Assembly (NCBI GenBank): GCA_009760855.2 | Contig: WPIO01000001.1 | Location: 19,619,501 to 19,683,500 of the forward strand | Source: Cristatella mucedo | Taxonomy: Eukaryota; Bryozoa; Phylactolaemata; Cristatellidae | Length of the DNA stretch: 64,000 bases | Direction: 5' to 3' | Part shown: one piece after another, positions 61,301-64,000 of the stretch | How the letters are laid out: every line of letters begins with the position of its first letter | How positions within the stretch are numbered: position 1 is the stretch's first letter | Notes under the pieces: model-generated | Database searches by the model: none | The model's input: only the letters and a program-made list of their open reading frames with translations | What the model was told of the DNA's origin: nothing | Position numbers and translations under genes: made by a program

Positions 61301-62749
61301 TGCACCAGCAGCTGCCATCGTAATCGTGCCTAATCGCTGCTGCTAGTTTAGTCGTTGTGTTTCTGCTTTAGTTTGCCACTTGACCAAGACTGCCATGAAC
61401 TGTGGAGCAAACGTCGGAAAAAGGAAAAAAAGGAGCAAAAGATCTCCGGCAGCGGTGGCAGTGACGAGACAAAGAAGAAAGATGGCACTCTAGTAGGTTT
61501 GGGCATGAAAGCACTGTACCAGCTGGAGCAAGACAAGTGTGGTATAGCTGGCCGCACTGTGGCTGCCGCCGTAGACAACAGCTCAAGCGCTGCGACAGTC
61601 ATCACGGGTGCATTGAGAATTCCTTCAGCGACTGCTCCTGCAGCGCCTCTAAGCAAGCTAGACCTGAGCAGCAAAGAACTTTCCGCTCGAGAGGGTGTTC
61701 CGGCTGCCGGCGCAGATAGGTGCGAGCCACCTTCGCAGAGCGTTCAGCAACAGCTCGCGGGACTTACATCGCTAGTCAGCGCAGCCCAGTCTTTGACCAT
61801 GCAACAGCTCGCTGCTGCTCTCAACGTTCCACTTGACACCATAGATGCAACAACTGCTCAGCTGCTTCAGAACCTTAGCGTCCAGCTTCAGCTGGCTGCA
61901 GTAGCCAGTAGTGCACAGGCTCAAGACATGCCCAGCGAGGCTGCTGTCGTTAATGCTGCCCCATCTTACGCAGAGACTGCTGTAGCAGCACGCCCGACGT
62001 ACGCTAGCCTGGCAGCTGCTAATCAAGGTTACGATGCCCCGGAGCTGCGTCCGGAGCCGCCTGTCGATCAGCACAGTGGTGTTAAAGCGGCCCTCGTTCA
62101 GCTGCTCTCGCAGCAGCAATCGGCTGTGACAACAAACGGCAGCATGTGCACGACAGCCGTAACAAGTGGGTACTCTTACATGCACACCACCAGTACAGAA
62201 GCTGCGAGTCTCGGCAGAAGTGAGGAGCCTCTCGAACGCGTCGTATTCGAATATGGTGACCGAAGTAAGGGTAATGTGTTTGATCCAGCAGTGGCAGCTA
62301 ATCGAAGGCACTCGAGTTTAGGCTTAAAAGATCTAGTTAACCCTTCAAGTCATTCTAGCGTCGGGTTAGGTGCTACTAGCAACATTAAAGCTGGGTCTGT
62401 TGGTGTTTCGATCGGCGATGGCGTTCGTAATTATGTAAACAGTTATGCCCGAGATGATCCAACGCCATCTAGTGCCTCGCAATTGATGCACCTGCATCAG
62501 GTGGGACAACACAGCTTGTTTGGAGCGGCTGACTTGAAAAGATTGCCAGCATCAGAGAGCTCGTTAAGTGGATTTCCTCAAGCCGGATTTCGTCTGCCAC
62601 AGCCGCTTCCACAAGGAGGCCCGTGGACCAGTGATCCACTGCAAGGGCTTGGTCCAGCTACTGGCTCTGCTGCTGGCCAAGTGGCTTCTCATCAAGTTGA
62701 CTTAAAGCTCAGCCGAAATCAATCGCAGTGGAACAACTTCGGAAAGTGA
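54250..62749 (+). CDS. CDK12: CDK12/CDK13-type transcriptional cyclin-dependent kinase, complete
   Basis: Nuclear kinase that, in the known family, pairs with cyclin K and phosphorylates the RNA polymerase II C-terminal domain during elongation. I read ten coding exons that splice in one frame: 54250-55022, 55800-56450, 56539-56679, 56830-56966, 57048-57218, 57305-57494, 57585-57746, 58118-58312, 61159-61290, 61372-62749, all GT-AG, 3930 nt, 1309 aa. Residues about 1-300 are RS/SP-rich. The kinase domain is about 545-840: glycine loop GEGTYG 552-557, catalytic Lys574, PITAVRE helix 586-592, HRD 675-677, DFG 695-697, T-loop Thr712. After it comes the CDK12-specific DCHELW extension (857-862) with a basic tail. 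The C-terminal part is Ala/Gln/Ser-rich and contains an ALVQLLSQ stretch like that of vertebrate CDK12. An in-frame ATG at 54202 lies in a poorer start context and follows a stop directly, so 54250 (G at -3) is preferred. One invertebrate gene is likely co-orthologous to CDK12 and CDK13. Confidence 0.93.
55278..55322 (+). repeat. (AG)n microsatellite in CDK12 intron 1
   Basis: About 22 uninterrupted AG units between exons 1 and 2. The minus Ser/Leu frame is an artefact. Confidence 0.92.
58313..61158 (+). other. CDK12 intron 8, the only large intron of the gene
   Basis: 2.8 kb between the exon ending EEYS and the exon starting [13 protein letters not shown]. The other introns are about 80-780 bp. 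Weak LINE-A-like tail traces lie at about 60470-60560 (CTTTCATTCCAGCATATGTC, AATAGTGCTATGCAAATG). No nested gene seen. Confidence 0.5.
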
Positions 62750-62971
62750 TATCCGGTGTTCTTCAGTCCGCAAATAACTAATGGTGATGAACCAGCTAGT
62801 AAACCAAGAGGGTAGGTGTCCTGTCACATTTTTACTGTGGCTGACGATTGTCATTGTGCCCTTAATCTTGTAAATTGGGCTTAGAGCCATTTGTTTTATT
62901 CATGGCGTTTATGTTCCATTTGTAAATATTGGCAATCAGTTTGCCCAGTGATTGTGAGAAGTCTGGCATTT

Positions 62972-62977
62972 AATAAA
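62972..62977 (+). terminator. CDK12 polyadenylation signal
   Basis: Canonical AATAAA, 223 nt after the CDK12 stop codon, followed by T/G-rich sequence. It is the first such hexamer downstream. Confidence 0.6.
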
Positions 62978-64000
62978 ATTTTGATACAAGTGTAAAAGTA
63001 TTTTGTGTAATCAAACTCATTTTGTGTTGCTGCAGAAAATCAAGAAAGTCCACAGAAGCAGGATGTACACGAGTGGGCATGGACACTAATTTCATCACTA
63101 ATTTGTTTACTGCTTCCATAAGAGCTATAAATGGCAGCACGTACCATAAGTCGTGTGAAACAAGCGGAACTTACTCAGGTTATGCCTACAGTAGCACGAT
63201 ATTGACTCCACGGGAACAGCTAGTCTGGAAGGTTACGAAGTTTGAAACCTTCCCTAGTAGTGTGTAAAGAATGACAGCCGTTGGTGAGTACCTCCTTGTA
63301 TTAGCTCGATCGTTTTTTTTTTGTTTTAACCTAGTTGCATTAAATAGATAAAGCATTCCTGTTTCACTAGGCCTGTAATCTGAAAGAGTGACCGATTACA
63401 TTGGGACATAACCTGATATTGAGCATTGTCAGCAACTGCTTAAATATGGGTCCGTTTGTGTGAGTTAGAACCGTATGACCTTGATGCTACGATTATGGGT
63501 GTCTGAGACCAGCCTTCTATGATCTTGTAGGCAACCGGTTACTGCTGCTACATTTGTGCTGCTGCTGGTGAATTTATTTGCAAGAATCATCCTATTTCGA
63601 CAAAATTGCTTTTCCGGTTCAACTTATCAATATCGTGATCGGTGTTGTTAAATGAAGCCAAGGAAAGACTACTGCATACAATTGCTTTCATCCTCCTGGT
63701 TTTTGTTTCACTGTTTTTCTAAGCCGTTCGATGTGAGGACCCAAAGACATGTGGATGGTCACAGTTTATTGAGGGCTGCATTGCATAGGCTGTGATTCAT
63801 ATCGAATGATTAGCCTCAGCATGTAAGCATCACCGAACGTACCCGTCAAAAGTCGGTTAAGTATAGGGGTGGTCCTAATAGACAGATTAAAGTAAGATGT
63901 GAGATCACGTGTCAGGGCCGATCCAGAGCAGTACTTATGAGCATGTGGTTTGCTTTCTGATGGTCCTTCAGCGAGGTTGGCTGTGTCAAAGCATCTAGTT
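62978..64000 (+). other. Downstream of CDK12; possible alternative last exon
   Basis: A frame from 63036 to 63267, preceded by GTGTTGCTGCAG, could be joined in frame to CDK12 exon 10. The predicted peptide resembles no family I know. From 63300 to the end I see nothing else. Confidence 0.3.

Overview
This is animal nuclear DNA. It carries spliced genes with GT-AG introns, tRNA-derived SINEs, LINEs of the CR1/L2 type, long microsatellites and polyadenylation signals. The recognisable genes are a CDK12/13-type kinase, inositol polyphosphate 1-phosphatase and a secreted ten-cysteine protein of the dickkopf/prokineticin/ixodegrin type, all metazoan in character. Protein divergence from the vertebrate genes points to an invertebrate. 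I cannot fix the phylum from the sequence alone.

Layout. 1-5100: mostly repeat-derived DNA (one SINE-A, two LINE-A 3' ends) plus a CpG-rich block without a recognisable gene. 5100-7450: a 53-bp tandem repeat, then a minus-strand gene of which three exons can be read (signal peptide, first half of a ten-cysteine domain, second half of it plus the first half of a second domain). Its 3' end was not found. 7450-30100: gene-poor and repeat-rich, with many LINE-A copies (the best at 13.9-16.1 kb, minus), SINE-A and SINE-B copies, CCG, AT, TG and TCC microsatellites, and a 192-bp hAT miniature element resembling the SPIN family at 19.05 kb. 30.1-53.8 kb: the INPP1 gene on the minus strand, five exons spread over 23 kb, its large introns filled with LINEs, SINEs and simple repeats. 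53.8-54.25 kb: a short divergent promoter. 54.25-63.0 kb: a complete CDK12 gene on the plus strand, ten coding exons, 1309 codons. 63.0-64.0 kb: downstream sequence with one open frame that might be an alternative last exon.

The two intact genes are unrelated in biochemistry: inositol phosphate recycling and phosphorylation of the RNA polymerase II C-terminal domain. They share only a head-to-head 437-bp intergenic region. Repeats explain most of the remaining open frames. LINE-A and SINE-A share a 3' tail containing a GCGC stem, as expected if SINE-A borrows the LINE-A reverse transcriptase. A second LINE family (LINE-B) and a second SINE family (SINE-B) are also present. The most interesting items are the tandem ten-cysteine precursor with possible convertase sites between domains, and the SPIN-like element, a family known for horizontal transfer between animals.
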